A program made the translations under genes and the position numbers. From Dactylonectria macrodidyma (lineage: Eukaryota; Ascomycota; Sordariomycetes; Hypocreales; Nectriaceae): a DNA stretch of 64,000 nucleotides. The DNA lies in assembly GCA_020744425.1 (NCBI GenBank), contig JAGMUV010000013.1, positions 1 to 64,000 of the forward strand, in the 5' to 3' direction. Shown piece by piece: positions 47,076 to 58,108 of this stretch (position 1 is the first letter of the stretch; every line of letters begins with the position of its first letter). The notes beneath the pieces are model-generated. The model was given only the letters and a program-made list of their open reading frames with translations. It did no database searches and was not told where the DNA came from.

Positions 47076-48004
47076 CTGAGGACTCCAAGTTTGTCAAGGC
47101 AAAGTTACCAATCCTCGGAAGACACCTCTCGGTAGGGGCTTGGTGGAATATGATTCCAGACTCCGTATAAGTTGGATTGATTTTCGTTTGCGTCTTTCAA
47201 ACTAATGTCGCTAGGCTTGAACGTGACACCACTAGGTCGGCGTGATGGCGAGAGTAATTGCTCGATACGGTTAGTTTAGGCAGCTGTTTCCAAGTCGTGT
47301 TAGTATCGAGCGCAAGGCGCAACCAGAATAGGATAGTAGCAAATACCGGGGGAAAAAACAAAGTGTTATTTCGCCTTCGTGTCAGCAACTCGTCCACCTT
47401 GACGGAGCGGAAAGCAGTTAACTTAGTAGCTAATACCCTTCCTGGTAAGGGAGCGTGGCTTCGGCCAGTCCGCGCAGCCAATTGCGAAGACCCTGCCACA
47501 GCGAACATTACATGAACTCGGCAAGAGGCCGGCACTTGATTGCTGACGAAGCACCCCGGCCGCTAAAGTTCACGGCTAATCACCCCGCACGCTATACCCC
47601 AAGCCAAGGGTCCACGAGATCCCTATCCCACTCGGCTGACAAAGGTAACTTAGGGACGCTGATACGATCCGGTTCGAGACCAGACGACCGCGACTAGCAG
47701 GAACCATATGTCAAATTAGACCATGTTAGAACACCTAAGCACAAGGTAGTCCCGTGAGACTAATTGATCTCTCAGGCCTGAGTCAGCGGGCGTTCACCGA
47801 GCCCTCGTCAGGCTAGCCCGCATTAGGAAGGTAGGACAAGCTAAGTTAGACCTCCCTAGCCTCAAGGGGCGGGAGCTGAAGTCAACAGATACATCCGGTG
47901 GTCATCCACATCCTCAGGTTCCATATCACTCCAGAACCGGAATTGGTAATACTCGCCATAATACTTCACAGCACATGTCTCACCCGCATGCTGGGGATAT
48001 AGCT
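47076..48004. other. Intergenic stretch
   Basis: No gene supported. A short GTGTTATTT motif near 47360 matches, in reverse, the core of the dispersed repeat found at 21.5, 48.3 and 49.8 kb. Confidence 0.4.
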
Positions 48005-48646
48005 GAGGCACAGGAACGAGGCCCCTTCACAGATCCTCAGAGCTCCTCCATGGTATTGCTTTTGCGCCGTGTTCCCGATGTCGACAAATTTGCGATCCTC
48101 GAAAATGAGAAAGTTGTGTTTGGCGGCGAGTGACTTTAGGCCGGAAACTGTGGCTTCTCCAAAGTCACTGACGATGTCGATGTGCGTTTTGAACGCTGCA
48201 ATATATGGCCCCAATGCTTTAAAGAATTTCAGTTTTCTTCTAAGTTGGCTGTCCGCTCCATCAAGGGTGGGTTGCTACTGCCACTAAGTCAAAATAACAC
48301 CGTTTTCTTCACATTTAAGCATTTTATAAACCCAATGCCTTCACAGTTGCCTAAGATCAAGCATTTCCAGCTCATGCGAGCTAGGAAGCTGAAATCTTGA
48401 TGAATATATTACCTGTTGCCCGTCCCCAGAGCCGAAAGAATTTCAGTCAATAAACTTCAACGTAGTCTAGGGTAGGTCTTACAATCGGCGCATTTCAGGA
48501 GGTCTTTCGTGTTGTCGAAAGCGGCAGAAATGATGAGGTTGGACCTCTTTGCCTCGGTAATAATGGAGAGTTCCCTGGCAACGGGATGGGAATGAAGCCT
48601 GGCCCGAGTGGCGTAAGGCGTAAGTGAGTGAGTACTTTGAGGCCAT
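48005..48646 (-). pseudogene. pyrG: Orotidine-5'-phosphate decarboxylase, N-terminal part, inverted
   Basis: Minus-strand N-terminal half of OMP decarboxylase, the last enzyme of UMP synthesis. ATG 48646 begins MASKYSLTYA. After a frameshift the other frame gives YATRARLHSHPVARELSII, KRSNLIISAAF and KDLLKCADC. A GTAAG donor follows. After about 230 bases that include a dispersed-repeat copy, [20 protein letters not shown] and [20 protein letters not shown] follow; these hold the catalytic K..D motif region. Homology stops near GGALRI at about 48035. The C-terminal half is on the opposite strand 1.2 kb away. A functional copy must exist elsewhere unless the strain is a uracil auxotroph. Confidence 0.85.
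48258..48375 (+). repeat. Dispersed repeat, copy 2
   Basis: CCATCAAGGG, GTCAAAATAACACCGTTTTC, TTTAAGCATTTTATAAACCC and AATGCC in the same order as copies near 21545 and 49876. It sits inside the apparent intron of the decarboxylase N-terminal fragment. Confidence 0.6.
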
Positions 48647-49217
48647 GGTGGACGAAGATGGTGTGACCAAAGGTGGCCACAGAGAACTTTTGGAGGACAT
48701 TTTTTTGCTGTGTAGCGGAGAGGCCAACATCTTTGGAATGCCGCCATTTAAAAACTTTGACGTGTTATCCGCATTCTGCGTAACTTAATATTGGATGAAT
48801 TGTTATTAGATAACTTTGGTTGGTGACATCTGTCAAAACGGAGCTAATTCGAATGTAACATTGTGGCTGCATAATGCGGCTGTAACTGTAGAGCTGGTTG
48901 AACGTAAAACGTTGTTCAAAAGTTTCTTCCGGAAACCCAACGACTCCTAATAATGGAAAACGTGTTTGCTGCCGAAAAAATGGTCGTATTCGACTATCCT
49001 GTACGAAGGGCAAGCCTTCAGAAAACTCCATCTCGCCAAGTCCATAAAATTCACATTGATCAATCTCCGAAAGCGGCCTTTGGGTGAGCCCTCGTCACTT
49101 AGATCCTCTGCATGCAATTAATGGATCATGGCGATCTCTCTTTCCGGATTGTCAATCCCTGGAAGCCTATGGAACGGCCAGTCAAGAGTCATGCCCTTAC
49201 GTTCTCCGAAAGTGGAT

Positions 49218-49697
49218 CCTTGATGTCAGTGGGTGGACATTGTGAATGTGAGCATTCTGGGCGGCGAAGGTGTCGTCCAGGCATTGGCACAAACTATCTC
49301 TAGCGACTTTTTCCTTTATGTCGGCTAGGGGGGATTGCTTGTCCTGGCTGAGATGACAACCTCCGGGAGCCGTACTGATGTCTGCGTTGAAATCGCTCGT
49401 AAGAACGATCTCCACCACGCTGTGATGGGATTTGTGGCAACTCAATCTCTGGGGGCAGGAAGTAAGACGCAGGAAAGCCAGACAGATGAAGATTTTGTTG
49501 TCTTCACCACTGGAGTCAACAGGAATCAGAAGGAAGACAATCTCGGGCAGCAGTATCAAACCCCTGCCAATGCTATCAAAGGTGGTTCTGACTTTATAAT
49601 CACTGGACGAGGCATCCACGTTGCTGATGACCTTGTCGCTGCGGCTAAATTGTATCAGAAGGAGGGCTGGGAGGCATATGAAGAACGGGTTGGATGA
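49218..49697 (+). pseudogene. pyrG: Orotidine-5'-phosphate decarboxylase, C-terminal part
   Basis: Plus-strand C-terminal half of the same gene. VDIVNVSILGGEGVVQALAQ starts near 49233. After a TAG near 49326 the frame gives [45 protein letters not shown] and [20 protein letters not shown], ending at 49697. The phosphate-binding GRG is present. Together with 48005-48646 it accounts for one whole gene in two opposed pieces. Confidence 0.85.
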
Positions 49698-49784
49698 TGA
49701 GATGAAAATACACAATAGAAGGCCAGAATAACTGTAGAATTTTCATTGACAGTAATTTTCTCGTCTAAGCCTTTCCGCAGCAGG

Positions 49785-49876
49785 AGATGTGACAATCATT
49801 GTGACAGCATTGGGTTTTAAATGCTTAAATTGTGTACAGAAATGTGTTATTTGACTCTGGAAGCGTACCTTAATGG
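49785..49876 (-). repeat. Dispersed repeat, copy 3 (opposite orientation)
   Basis: The reverse complement reads CCATTAAGGTACGCTTCCAG, GTCAAATAACACATTTCTG, TTTAAGCATTT and CCCAATGCTG, closest to the copy at 21545. It lies just beyond the decarboxylase C-terminal fragment, inverted relative to copy 2. Confidence 0.6.
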
Positions 49877-50172
49877 AGTAGAATGCCAATACTTACGTGG
49901 TGATGGACCTGCTTCTCGTGGTATAAGAAGCACGCCGAGTACATGAAATCCACCTGCACGCCCATGACAGTAATTGTCGAGGCTCCTGTATATATCGCAC
50001 CGGTGTTGTCGTCCAAAACTACGTAACCGCCGACGGATTGACAAGTAGATAAGAAATAAGACGCAGTGGTGATGGTAGCAGTCTGGGAGATGGAGAGATC
50101 GTTGCAGAAACACTTCTTCATTGACAATTAAAATAGCACAAGCTTACCTTCCTGGCCGGTGGTGGTAGCATC

Positions 50173-50655
50173 TTAGTGGAGGCTATCTAGCACTCGACGA
50201 GCTCTACAGCCAAGGGTGGGAGGTGCAGTGTGCCAACCGTCCCACGGCACGGATGCCGCTGGAGTGTTGCGCAATGCGTCACGGCAGGCGGGTTTCATGC
50301 TGTCTGCTGGGGTCAGGATTGAAAAGTGACAGCCACGATAGGCGGCCTTGAACCTTCTCTCTTCCCTACCCCAGATTGTAATTGGTTTGTTGGTGGGGAT
50401 AGTTCCGTGGGCGGTGTCGAGCCCGACCCGCATCGCGGTGAGCATAACGGCGAGTTGCGTCTGAGCTAGTTAACAATATGAACATGTGAACGAAGTCAAT
50501 GTACTGGTTCCAGTGCGGCAACCACCCGCGCAGCAGGTTCTGCCGGAGACAGTAGATCTTGGTTCGGACGCAACTCACCGTGGTGGAATCGCGGGTCGAT
50601 GTGCGGGTAGATGAGCTCCGTATCCAGCCGCTCAACAAAGATCCTTCTCAACATA
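50173..50655 (-). CDS. Hypothetical two-exon gene or remnant, unrecognised
   Basis: A possible start at about 50655 gives MLRRIFVERLDTELIYPHID and then PRFHH. A GTGAGT donor near 50580 and an AG near 50463 could remove an intron. The frame then reads QLAVMLTAMRVGLDTAHGTI and continues to a stop at 50173. I recognise no domain. The join is tentative and the stretch may be part of a decayed larger gene. Confidence 0.25.
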
Positions 50656-50699
50656 CCGCAGATCCTAGACTGCTTGTGAGCTTACGGTGTTTTAGAGGT

Positions 50700-51311
50700 G
50701 AGGTACACTGAGAGCTTTGGCAATGGCATATCAAGCACTCAGCTAGCATAAGGGAGAAGATAGACATCACACGTTGAAGCACTGTATTCTAACGACATCC
50801 TAGCCTAGCTGTCTAGGTTAACTACCTAGCGTCATTATTCCTAATTCCCTGCTAACGTCATGTAGTAGCATACCTAAAGGCTTACAATACGCCGTCCTGG
50901 AAATAACTGCGTAAACTTGCCCCATTCCTCCTTCAGCTTGTAAGCCATTCTTTCCCTATTAAACCCTTTAAGACATATGGCAACTAAGTTATTAAGCAGA
51001 TTTAATATCTACTGCTAATAGCGTCAAGAGTTTCTTATAACTCTTAAGTTTTATAAAATAATATATCTATAGACTTTTAACAGACTGCCTTAAATAGGCC
51101 TTATTAAACTGCTAATAAATCTCAAGTTATATTAATATCTTCTTACCCCTTTAGGGTTAGGGTTAATAAGAAAGTTATCTTCCTATAAGGTGTATTTAGC
51201 TTTTAAAACACGCTTAACCCTACTCCTTATTCATATTAAAAATAAATTAACTTAACCCTAAGTAATACTATTAGCATATCTATCCTTTATATAAAGAGTC
51301 CAGTTAAACTA
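50700..51311. other. AT-rich intergenic stretch
   Basis: No gene. A telomere-like TTTAGGGTTAGGGTTAA occurs near 51160, and CTTAACCCTA occurs twice near 51208 and 51254. Confidence 0.45.
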
Positions 51312-51736
51312 ACGTATATAATAAGCGAGCGGCGCAGACAAGCGAGCGGCGCAGTGAGATTTTTACCTTAAATTACGATTTTAAAATAATTCTTAAAATT
51401 TCAAACTAGGCCTAAAATAGTTAAAATTCTAAACTTAGCTTATTTATAATATATATTATTTTTAACAATTTTTTTAAGCTATAGATACTTATTGCGCTAG
51501 CAGTATAAAATTCGCACTGTTTTTTTTACTATTTTTACTTATAACTAGCTTAATAATTTTTTTAAAAGCCTAAAAAAAATACTAGCTTATTAACTATTTA
51601 GTTAAAAACTTAATATTAAATCTCTAAAAATCCTAGAGCTATATAGGCTATTTTAAAAAAATTTAAGTTTAGAGTTTTAAGTGTACAGTATATGTGCGCC
51701 GCTCGCTTGTTTGCGCCGCTCGCTTATCATATACGT
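51312..51736. mobile_element. MITE sharing the Fot1-like terminal repeats
   Basis: 425 bp flanked by TA (51310-51311 and 51737-51738). The left end is ACGTATATAATAAGCGAGCG and the right-end complement ACGTATATGATAAGCGAGCG. Both continue GGCGCAGACAAGCGAGCGGC or with one change. The interior has the AAATTCGCACTGTTTTTTTT segment seen in the other MITEs. The terminal repeats match those of the transposon at 25355-27214, so that element's transposase family is the likely source of mobility. Confidence 0.85.
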
Positions 51737-52519
51737 TATACTTAGGAAGTTATTTTACTATTCTTAGTTATGTACTTAAGTAAAGCATTTTTAAGTAGCT
51801 ATTCCTTAAAGCTAGCGAGAACTGCTGATGCGAAGGGGGTTGGACAGGGGTCGGATATGGTTATGGGGACTAGAGATTCAACTCTCTAGATCTCAAGGAA
51901 CTTTAGGGATTTTTTTTTCATCACAAGAGAATCATCATCAGCTTCAACAGCTGTAGAGGAACGAGACCTCTCAGCTGCTAGATGCGGCTAGACCTTTGTT
52001 TTCTAGACTGTATGACTATCAATTGTATCGCAGATTTCCTGCCCTTTGTCTATTCTCTTCCAATTCGGCCGAAATCGCCCTCTTCTTACGAGCCCGACCG
52101 GCAGCGTCCTTGGTCTTCCACCCAATTCGGATCTGCCGCTGCAACCTTCATCTTTTTGAGCCTTGCCACAGTCCGCAGCGGCAACCCGATTCAATAGAGT
52201 GTCTAATTAGACACTTTTCTAGCTATCCAGAAGAGACCGACCCATGATCTTTTTCCGCGGTGGTCCTAGAAGCAGCCGTAGCCGGCCTCTGCTGAAGGCG
52301 GCGAGACAACGTCAGTCGCGATTGGCCCCCGAGCCCCGGAGGGATAGCTACCTATTTGGGTGTGGTTTCTTCCTCATCCGCTATAGTCATTTCAGTAAGC
52401 CGATAATTAGGTGTAAGGTAGGCTGGTTAAACTAATATTATAAGCAAAGCCCATAAAGAACTGCTATAATAAGTATCTTCTCAAACTATTTACGAACTGA
52501 CACTTCATCAAGTTACAGC
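51737..52519. other. Intergenic stretch
   Basis: Only short frames on both strands with no recognised motif; 3' flank of the permease gene. Confidence 0.4.
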
Positions 52520-54314
52520 CTAATCCTCAACATGTAGCTTTCCCTTCCTCCGCATGCCCACAAGCCGGCCCATTTCAGTCCAAAAGCCAATAGGTGGCGT
52601 GGTAATAGAATTCTCATAAGTCTCAATAATAGGCCGTTCCCAAATGAGATCAACCTCATGAGGTCTGATGTATTTTGTCTTCTTAGCGAATTTCCATCCA
52701 AAAAACAGGATGGGAGCAACTAGCTGCATAGTGTAGTTAGCGAAAAAATTAGATACACTCCACGGTGCAAAAGAGGTATATCCGTAGCAGAGGAGGATAA
52801 TGGTCTGGATAAAAATGGCAATATAGGCACCGTAAGGTTGAAAGTATCCGTAATAAGGGCGAGTCTTTCGGTCAACACCTTGGACTTCGCAGGCCTTATA
52901 ATAGTTGAGAAACGTGATGGACATGATAAGGAAAGTAATGAGACCACCTCCGGTGACAATAGTGATTAACCAATTCAACACCTCAGCCGAACCGTTCGAG
53001 AGCTGAAGGAACGAGAGAAATGGAAAAAGCATGACCACGCAAAAGCAGTAAATTGGCACACCACTGCGATTGCAGAATCGAAGGAATCGAGGTGCTCTCC
53101 CTTCGAGAGCTAAGCTGTAGAGGGTTCGGGTTGCGCAATAGGTATAGGTATTTCCAGCAGAGAAGATAGACGTAAGAATCAGGGCGTTGACAATATGTGG
53201 CAGGATGCTAACACCAAGGCTCTCCATAGCAATAACGTACGGAGACGCTGCTGCAGTGCCGCTGCCGCTGCCGCTGCCGAAGTAGATGTCAACCAGGGTT
53301 GGGTGGTTGTAAGGGACAACGATTCCAACGGCGAGCGCACCAACGATGAAAAAGATGCAGAATCGATAGTAAACTGTCTTAAAAGCCGATTTGATGTAGA
53401 CGCTAGGACGCTTAGCCTCAGCCGCGACCATGCTGATATACTCTGGTCCGACGATAGTAAAGGCAGCACTCCAAAGTGCGGCAAGGAAGCCTTCAAATCG
53501 TCCCTTATCGCCTGTCGAGATGAACGTCGCAAAGGATCCGGGGGTTGACCAGTATCGAAACCCGTATGCATCATGCTGGGGATTGCCGCCAACCATTGTG
53601 ACAAAGGTGAAGGCGAATAGGATAAAAATGAGGATAAGCTTTCCTCCTGATAGCCAGAATTCGGCTTCTCCGTAGAATCCAACGGCGAGGATGTTAAGAA
53701 GTCTGCCAGCCAAGTGTCAGTTAAGGTCATCCTTCCGCCCCATGCCCTCCACCCAGGGGTTAAGGGGTCAGGGGGTTGGGGGGGGGGGGGGGGGTAGAGT
53801 CTTACCCATAGCAGATAATGACACCTCCACAGATGCCAGCTGTAGGCCCAGGATTAATCATATCCGCGTTCCAAAACGAAAGGACAAAGTTCAACGCGGT
53901 AATCTCGAAAGGAATGACCAAAGCTTCGTAGAAGAAGAAATTCCAGCCGGCGAGGAAACCAAGTGCATCATCTACCCAATAACCAGCAAGTCGAACAAAG
54001 CCGCCTGCAACTGGCATATAGGTATTCATCTCGGCAACTGAGTTATTAACAAGCGCCAGCACAAGAGAGTAAATAGTGTAGGCGAGAAGCAAGCTGCCAG
54101 GCCCGCCTTTAGCAAGACCGCCACCAATGCTGATAAAGAGGGCCGTTCCAATAGAGCCGCCAGCCGCGATGAGCTGGATCTGGCGATTGCCGAGACGGCG
54201 GTGTAATCCACCAACCTGGGCATTGCTCTGGTGGTAATCTAGGCCATGGACGCTGCTAACGTCATTAGAGCGGGAGAGCTCAAGTTTGGCGTCGTGCTTG
54301 TTGTCAGGCGACAT
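52520..54314 (-). CDS. Amino acid permease (YAT/APC family)
   Basis: Two exons (54314-53806, 53702-52520) separated by a 103-nt intron give 563 residues. A short hydrophilic N-terminus leads to LHRRLGNRQIQLIAAGGSIG and TALFISIGGGL, the family signature at helix 1. About twelve hydrophobic segments follow, including FLAGWNFFFYEALVIPFEIT and AAEAKRPSVYIKSAFKTVYY between helices, as in fungal amino acid permeases. A charged C-terminal tail ends the protein. It should import an amino acid across the plasma membrane. The extracellular-loop run GSGSGSG (near 53265-53280) is encoded by a GCC-GCT-type trinucleotide repeat. The intron contains a run of 17 G. Head of a four-gene module with a dioxygenase, an aldolase and a regulator. 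Confidence 0.85.
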
Positions 54315-55995
54315 TTTGGCTCAGAGCAGTACAGTCTTAAATGTAAAGTTGACTGATAGTCAAGTTCCATTCGTCAAGCCAATAAATAATAGCTAAACAG
54401 GAACCCCAAGGCGGAAAGAAACGGGATGATGTGGAAGGATGCTGTGAGCGGTGACAGAAGAAGATGAGGTTCTCTGAGTCTCATGGGCGACATGCAAGGC
54501 AATTATATCCAACGAGGCTGTGGCGTAGGGCCAACACCCATGTGGTGCTTGAGTCGTGTTTATCTGCCAAGGTGCCACACCCTTGAGCGTTACAGATACG
54601 ACTAGTAATTTTCGGATTGGACTAAAGGAGTTACGTTAACCGAGTTTTCACAGGGGCTGAGATCCAAACCCCGTCGACCTGTCCGATGCCAACTAGTTCT
54701 CGTCCATTTTTCTCTTATTTTATTTAACCCAAGTAGTTCATTTCCATCAAATGCACCGCTAGCAGGTCCTTGCACCTCGAGAAATCTTAAGTAACGCCGA
54801 TTAGTGCTTACGGTTATGCCCTCATTACTAACCATTAATAGCCTAGACATTTCTAATAGGCTGGCTACCCCGCTTCCCCAGATTCTGCGGAAACACGCTC
54901 TTCAAAACGTGTAGTTCTGCACGCTATCTCGGCTGGAATACGGCCGGGAGGAGAAGCCCAATGTGGCAATTTGGGTGAGAGCCATGAGGGGAACAGGGGC
55001 TGAACGGATGGGCCTGGGGAGGCAAGATCCTTGGTCCCGAATCCTTCTCCGCACCGTGCCATGTGAGAGGTGGTTCGGATACACCGAGGATGCGTCACAG
55101 CGTCCTACAAGTAAACTTTAAGCGCCGCATTGCTCCAATGGTAGTCTTTACTTCAACTCTTAGGCCTACTTCTGAACTATGCTTTTATCATGAGACACTA
55201 GAATCAGCCACTTTGTTGGGAGACAGAGATCGGCTTCGTCGGCTTCGTCGGCTTCTTCGGCTTCTATACGAACCTCTGCGGCTTCCTTCCTAACCTGAAG
55301 TCGCTGCATCATCCCTTAGACTTCGGTAGCCTTCATTTCTGTTTCTAGCCCCACATGACCCTGCTACAGCCGAAGTACATGCAGAGAATTTTAGCACAGA
55401 CAGACTGTTTCTCTACATTCTCATCGATTCCTAACAGCCATACTGCCAGACAGTGAACAAATATTATCACAATAGCCTTATCCGTGTTGACAGCAGCAGA
55501 AGCGTAGACTACCTGCCCACAAATGACAACCTGTGACTATCTCGGAACTAGTATAATGTGGAATCAAGCTATGGCCATTATATCACAGATGCAATTTACA
55601 GTCTTTGGATGAGGCAATGGACTAAGCCTGGCAGCTAGTTTCGTGACCGGGTTCACTGCACAGTATGACTAGGTAAGACTTGATTCGGCCTGAAGACAAC
55701 GAGGGTGTCTCAATCGCATTCAGTAAGCCTCGCCTAGCTCACTCGTAAAATGATTGGCTGGAATGTCGCAAATAACTTATGACGGTCGGAAAAGGTTTCT
55801 TTCCACTCAAGAGACACTATTGGCAATTCAAGATTGCCCTGGTCGCATTTTCGCTGGCATATGTCACATGGCTGGCGAGAAATATATTCGTCCTACGATG
55901 TTCTGCCCTATATGGACTCGCTCACATCATCAATTCGCATGCTCATAAATGAAGGACTATATGCCATTTTTGCTTGTAAAGCAACAATATCTCCC
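54315..55995. other. Intergenic stretch
   Basis: Promoter of the permease gene and downstream flank of the dioxygenase gene. A CTTCGTCGG/CTTCTTCGG repeat lies near 55232-55262. No gene supported. Confidence 0.4.
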
Positions 55996-57084
55996 CTAAT
56001 CCTCAAGCTCGTAGATTTCTCCAAGAGTGGCCTGCAAGAACTCGATCTGCTCGGTCAAAAACGCCCTCATCACTGGTATGTTGAAGGGGCGCTTTGCCAC
56101 CTCACGCTGACGCTCTTCTTTCATCTTGGACCGAATACGCTCCTCGATAATCTCGAGTCGGTATTCGGTAAACTGATTGTACAGGGCAGAGAGGTCACTC
56201 GTGGTACGGACCCCAGTCAGGACAGTCTCGTCCCTCACGAAGGGAGACTTAGCTCGCATAGCAGTAACCATGGAGATACGCTCACGTCCACCGAAAGCCT
56301 TGAGCGCTTGGTGCTCAATGTATCTTCCTTGCATGACCACAGCAGTTCCCTAATACCGTTAGGCCCGTGGGGGTTATCATGGGTCATGAAAGCCTACCAT
56401 GTTGGGTCCGCGGACCTTCCGGATGCTTCCGTCAGGGAGGCGGAGAGCAGTCTCTCCACCAACCATGCCATCACAGTTGGAAAGCATTGTGACTACCACG
56501 AATGGGTAGCTGTCATAGTGCCAAGCAACTGCAGATGTCTGGTCATCATCAGATGATCGCGAGTTCTGCACGCTCGTCTCGTTCTGATCGTTGATTGAAA
56601 TATTGATATTGCCAATATCAAAGTCAAGGGCAGGCACTAGCTCAACACCGGCAATCTCGGAAATCTTGGCCAGGACTTCGGGGGACTTCCAGGCATGATA
56701 GACGAACGGAGCTCGGTCAGGACCCATACCTCGCACCATTCTCTTGATAAAGGTGGAGGAGTATTGACAGTCTCTCAGAGTCTCCTCGTTAAAGACCTCA
56801 GCTCTCATCTGGCGGATGGCCTCTTCAGTGAAAAGGGGAAATGGGTCAGAGACTGCATTAGGGGCAATTCCATGGCCTTCCAGACCAATGTCCTTCATGG
56901 ACACGATATTGGCAGGCGGCTGGTAGTTTAGATGCTTCTTGGGGTCAAAAGGTTCGCGCTTGGTGGCCCGAGCTTCCTCAATCAGGGATTGGGGGATGCT
57001 GCCAGTCGGTCGGGTGATTCCCTTGGTCGTAGGACCAACGACCTTGGGGGCCGGGGGTGGTGCGATGGCTACTGCAGAGGGCAT
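55996..57084 (-). CDS. 2-oxoglutarate/Fe(II)-dependent dioxygenase-like protein
   Basis: Two exons (57084-56398 and 56349-55996) with a 48-nt intron between GPNM and GTAVVMQGRY give 346 residues. The His-x-Asp of the iron site is WHYDS (His 189, Asp 191). The distal His is in YIEHQAL (about 242) and the 2-oxoglutarate Arg in GGRERIS (about 251). This is a soluble fungal oxygenase family that hydroxylates small molecules. The substrate is not known. The C-terminus is a charged helix. It is divergent to the HpcH/HpaI aldolase across a 1-kb shared promoter with regulator-type sites, which suggests both act in one pathway. Intact, with no lesions. Confidence 0.8.
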
Positions 57085-58108
57085 GTCGATGTTGGAACTT
57101 GGAATACAATTTGGGGGGTTTTGAGGCTTATTGAGATGTGTTAATGAGAGTATACAGACATGTGGGAGGGAGCAGATATAATATAATCGTCATCTCAGTC
57201 AAGTTCTTACTTTCAGGAAGCCACTTGAAGATACTATCAACGGCTTCTCCATCACGTCAAGATGGTCGCGATCTAGATTGCCACATTTCCCTGCACTCTG
57301 AAGCTAGCGAAGCCGAAGGCACTTTGAAAAATGAATAACTCGGTTCGCAGAATGCAAGCTCGGCTTTGATTACTGATGAAATTGGTAATCGCCTTTAGTC
57401 GGCTCGGCTCAGCCGAAGACGCTCAGAGAAATGAATAACTCTGTTCGTAGTTGCAGGCTCGGCTTTGATTACCGATGTAATTGGTAACTGCCTTAACTCT
57501 GCTCGGCGAAGCCGATGCTTGTGGCTAAGAATCATGATCACGAGACAAGATTCGGATGACTGCCCATGGTGTCGGCTTAAGAGAGTCAAGAGGAATTCTA
57601 TGTCAGTAGAGTAGCGCCATCATAGCCCTCGGTATTAATTACGGGGAGGAATTTCAGAGTTAATAGTCATAGATTTGCATTTTTTTAATCGGGAACTACT
57701 TTTGGTTCTCAGTTACTTTATACATAATCGTAAAGATGTTTGAATAGTTACATCTAGTATTCGACAGCATTGGGAGGACATTCAAATAGAGATAATAATC
57801 GATGCTTAAACTGCCTTAAACCTGAAATTAAATGAGTACACAATTATTTTTATACAATTCCAACTTGTAATCTTAATACCGATATTGCCACAGGTGGCAA
57901 CTATAGACCTCGGCATCCTCCCGATCCGATCTTCCCGAGACTAAAAGGCCGAGTATTCCCCAGGGATTGATAATTGACTTATCGGAGCGTCTGTAGTTTA
58001 AATATCATGCTGCATATGCAGTTCTTCAAACCTTCTACCAATTTATTCAATTCACGGCACAAAGTGTCTGGCAAGTTTTATCCCTTATCAAACTCAACAG
58101 ACAGCATA
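57085..58108. promoter_or_regulatory. Divergent promoter between dioxygenase and aldolase genes
   Basis: About 1 kb separates the two start codons. A directly repeated unit of about 100 bp spans 57312-57411 and 57412-57510. Each unit holds ATGAATAACTC and GCTCGGCTTTGATTAC. Each ends in an inverted CGG pair with five-base spacing: CGGCTCAGCCG at 57405-57415 and CGGCGAAGCCG at 57504-57514. This is the type of site bound by Zn2Cys6 dimers. The regulator at 59170-61727 is the natural candidate. Confidence 0.6.
57312..57510. repeat. Two-copy tandem repeat, about 100-bp unit
   Basis: The units start GCCGAAGGC and GCCGAAGAC and align over their length with scattered substitutions. They lie in the dioxygenase/aldolase promoter. 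Confidence 0.75.

Noticed and set aside
47640..47700. GGTTCGAGACC-like tRNA T-arm
   Set aside because: No matching acceptor stem, D-arm or anticodon arm could be placed; no tRNA was found in the window.
49847..50127. Minus-strand frame with CFCNDLSISQTATITTASYF
   Set aside because: Looks protein-like but has no identifiable family and overlaps the dispersed repeat edge; not enough support for a gene call.
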